Shown here in pieces: positions 61,641 through 64,000 of a DNA stretch of 64,000 bases. Within the stretch, counting starts at the first letter, position 1. Each line of letters starts with the position of its first letter. Source of the DNA: Neodontobutis hainanensis. Taxonomy: Eukaryota; Chordata; Actinopteri; Gobiiformes; Odontobutidae. A program made the position numbers and the translations under genes. The stretch is taken from positions 30,001 through 94,000 of the forward strand of contig JALDNG010000462.1 of the NCBI GenBank assembly GCA_024349245.1, written 5' to 3'. The notes below the pieces were generated by a model. It did no database searches and was not told the origin of the DNA. It saw only the letters and a list, made by a program, of their open reading frames with translations.

Positions 61641-64000
61641 CGACAAACTTTACATTGGTTTTATAGTTTTTATTCTCTTTATTCACAATTTGTACAGTGT
61701 CCAAAATCTTTGGGAATCGGGTTTGTAGATTTCAAACACAAAGAAAAAAGTGTGAAAGAACTGAAAAGATTTTAATATTTTAGATTCCTCAAAGTCATCA
61801 GTCTTTGTCGACAGAGCTGCAAACCCTTGGGCCTCTCTCAGTCAGCTTCAGGATGTAGTCACTTAAAATGGTGTTTCCAGGTTAAAAGTGGAAACACAAT
61901 GTTGTCTTTGTGTCTTATTTAAAAGTAAAAACCTGGAGGATTAGGGAACATAGATTTAAAGCTAAAATGAATGCTAGCCTTTATAAAAACACATCTTTAG
62001 ACTTTATAAGAAATGCACGTTGGGCGAGAGACAGAAAGTGTTGGAGGAAGAGAGTGGGACGAGTCAGGACCAGAGTTTAAAGTGTTGTTTATGTGTGTTT
62101 GTTACTCATAAATATGTCAAAAATGCTTTTAACAAACTTAATGAGATTGTTCTTGTGGTTTTGTCTTGTATAAATCTTTAAATCAGGATGAATGTGCAGC
62201 TCTGATAAAGCTCCTGGATTGTAAAGACTCTGATGAAAGTCTTGGAGATATAAGAGGCTTATATCAGTGACCAGACTGCTCAGAGCCACTGTTTCATGGA
62301 CTTGTTCTGTAAGCACCAGGCACCAGAGCCACACACATTTGTTTTTAGACTGCTCTCACTCAAAAGAAATGTGCACCAAACTAAAGGGATTGGACTGACT
62401 TTTAATGTAAACTTCTGCTCTGTTCTGTTTGGACTCATGGAGGAAAGGTTCACACCAAACAGTTCAAACTCATTCAACTCATCGCAGTCTCCACAGTTCA
62501 AATATGGAAAACAAGGACAAAAGTCACCATTAAACAAACATTCATCAACAGCAAAAGACAAAGAAACAATAAAAGTACTTTCACCATGTCCTACATTGAA
62601 CTCAGTAACTGTAAGCATTTTCTTCATTTCTTATTCTGTTGTATTTTCAGAGTCCATCTGAAAAGCTCCAGTGACACATCCCAGAACAGAGCAGTGTGAC
62701 TCTGAGAAGTCCAGGCTTTAAAGGAACTTCTGAATGGTTCAGACTAAAGTCAGCCTCGGACTCTCAGAGGGAAACAATGAAAGAAAACTCAGCTGGTGTC
62801 AGTGTCTCAAATAGAGCTGTCCTTTATTTATTCGATCTTTCTTTAACCTGCTGAGATCCTCTTGTGAGATCAAAACTCTCTTTTCCAAGAGTGACCAGGC
62901 CAAGACGACAGCATTACACACAGTTTCTGACAAATACAAGAATGATCAAACACTTGACCACTTCCTCTAAGGCAGGAAGAAGGAGTTTTATTTTGAAGAA
63001 AACCAAATGTCCAAATCCAGAAAAAGGACCAGAGTTCACACAATGTCTGTTCACAATGAAAGTGTCACTATGGCTTCTTTTTCTTTTCCACTAAAGCAGT
63101 AAAAACACTGTAGACTGTGAATGAAATGAAATGTTTCTTTTACAGATGCTGCAGCTCAAAAACATCATTCATTTGATCCATTCACAGGTGACTTCTTTTT
63201 TGAGTCCAACTCCGAGAGAAGGACATGTGAACAGGAACAGAGCTGTGTTTACTCCAGTGTGAGGCCACATTCAGCAGCAGCTACAGTCCAGTCACTTTAA
63301 ACTAGAACCATCAGGTCCAACACAACAACACTGCATTTGACTTGACCTTTCTCTTTTCGATCAAAGTTAGATTGGAGGTTTGTGTCCAGCAGAGGGCACT
63401 GTGTCCATGAGTTACACATGTTTCTACCTCATGTCTAAGAAGCTTTCAAAGGATTTTGAGAAGATCTGTTTTTGGGCCTTTGTACCTGTCTCACACACAC
63501 ACACTTAAATATTATACATTCATATTTACTCCACAGATATTATTAAATCTATGTGTTTATCTTTAGTTTCTAATGTCTTTTGTGCTTTAGTATTTGTTTG
63601 GACTCAGGTCTATAACTTGAGTCTAACTCTTGCTCTTGAAGCTAATCCATTGTGTATAAAAGTCTGTACATTGCAGTGTGTGATTTTCTTTGTGATTTTT
63701 GCTGATCATGTCAAATTAGTGTCAGACAATGACTTAAATCCACAAAGTAAAGCATGTGTTTGTGTCAAATCTAATGTTTGTGCTTGTTCTGCTGCGTTGG
63801 TCTGACACATGAAGCCGTCTGAGTTGAGCTGTCAACAGAGCAGTGTAAAAAACAACACTTATGTTTTGTTCTGTTCTTGTTCTGTTTTGACGAATAGTTG
63901 CTCCAGTTCAGTTAATGTTACATTTGATCTCAGGCCTGCTCTAAATGGACTTTGTGAGATTGTGTTTTGATGAGAATGTGTTTCCTTCTGTGGAAGATGT
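61641..64000. other. No supported feature
   Basis: Frames up to about 120 codons exist on both strands (for example 62280-62661) but show no domain, no matching splice signals and no conserved texture. AT-rich non-coding sequence of unknown role. Confidence 0.5.

Noticed and set aside
62280..62661. Overlapping 115- and 121-codon frames on opposite strands
   Set aside because: No domain, no splice context, and the two frames mirror each other; probably chance.

Overview
The window looks like genomic DNA from a ray-finned (teleost) fish. The grounds are two spliced fish-specific NLR genes of the NLRC3-like (FISNA-NACHT-LRR-B30.2) type, and a repeat load typical of teleosts: Rex3/RTE, L2-like and L1-like LINEs, a Tc1-like transposon, tRNA-derived SINEs, a Gmr1-like retrotransposon and a THAP-coding transposon flanked by TTAA. 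The species cannot be fixed from the sequence.

Layout. 1-12166 is a GT-rich minisatellite split by a minus-strand LINE (about 2391-9293). The LINE is itself split by a 4-kb THAP/Kolobok-like DNA transposon (3052-7094) with TTAA target duplications, so there are three nested layers. 12472-13650 holds an LTR end with a tRNA-Ser-type primer-binding site, then an L2-like LINE fragment. 13850-27690 and 34180-47070 are two direct copies of one segment. Each carries a minus-strand NLRC3-like gene with the same phase-consistent exon chain: two short N-terminal exons, a third short exon, a helical exon, a FISNA-NACHT exon, 174-bp LRR exons, a 47-bp exon and a B30.2 exon. Both copies look like pseudogenes. 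They share one frameshift after Walker A. Copy A has several more lesions, and copy B has a stop in its B30.2 exon. Each copy has also taken in its own transposons since duplication (Rex3, Tc1-like, L2 and a SINE in A; SINEs, a LINE scrap, a GATA array and an expanded minisatellite in B).

Between the copies, 28740-32500 is the 3' part of an endogenous retrovirus on the minus strand. It has a broken env, then two unexplained ORFs in the position of retroviral accessory genes, then an LTR-like stretch with a TATA box. Its 5' side is bordered by a decayed L1-like LINE (32650-34180).

Right of the NLR block are LINE scraps (47400-48200), an unrecognised plus-strand spliced gene or pseudogene (48520-50214), and a minus-strand multi-exon integrase-core gene (50460-52674) that has a stop codon and has lost the exons expected to hold two catalytic residues. 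That gene lies head-to-head with a plus-strand C2H2 zinc-finger gene of ten fingers (52690-55555), the only clearly intact coding gene here. 57040-60141 is a Gmr1-like Ty3/gypsy element with integrase before reverse transcriptase and a SCAN-like gag. It is cut short before a (ATCC)n array (60388-60868). The last 3 kb show no gene I can support.

The coding content concerns innate immune sensing (NLR), DNA-binding regulation (ZNF) and captured or decaying mobile elements. All gene models come from reading frames, splice signals and remembered family features; no database search was possible.
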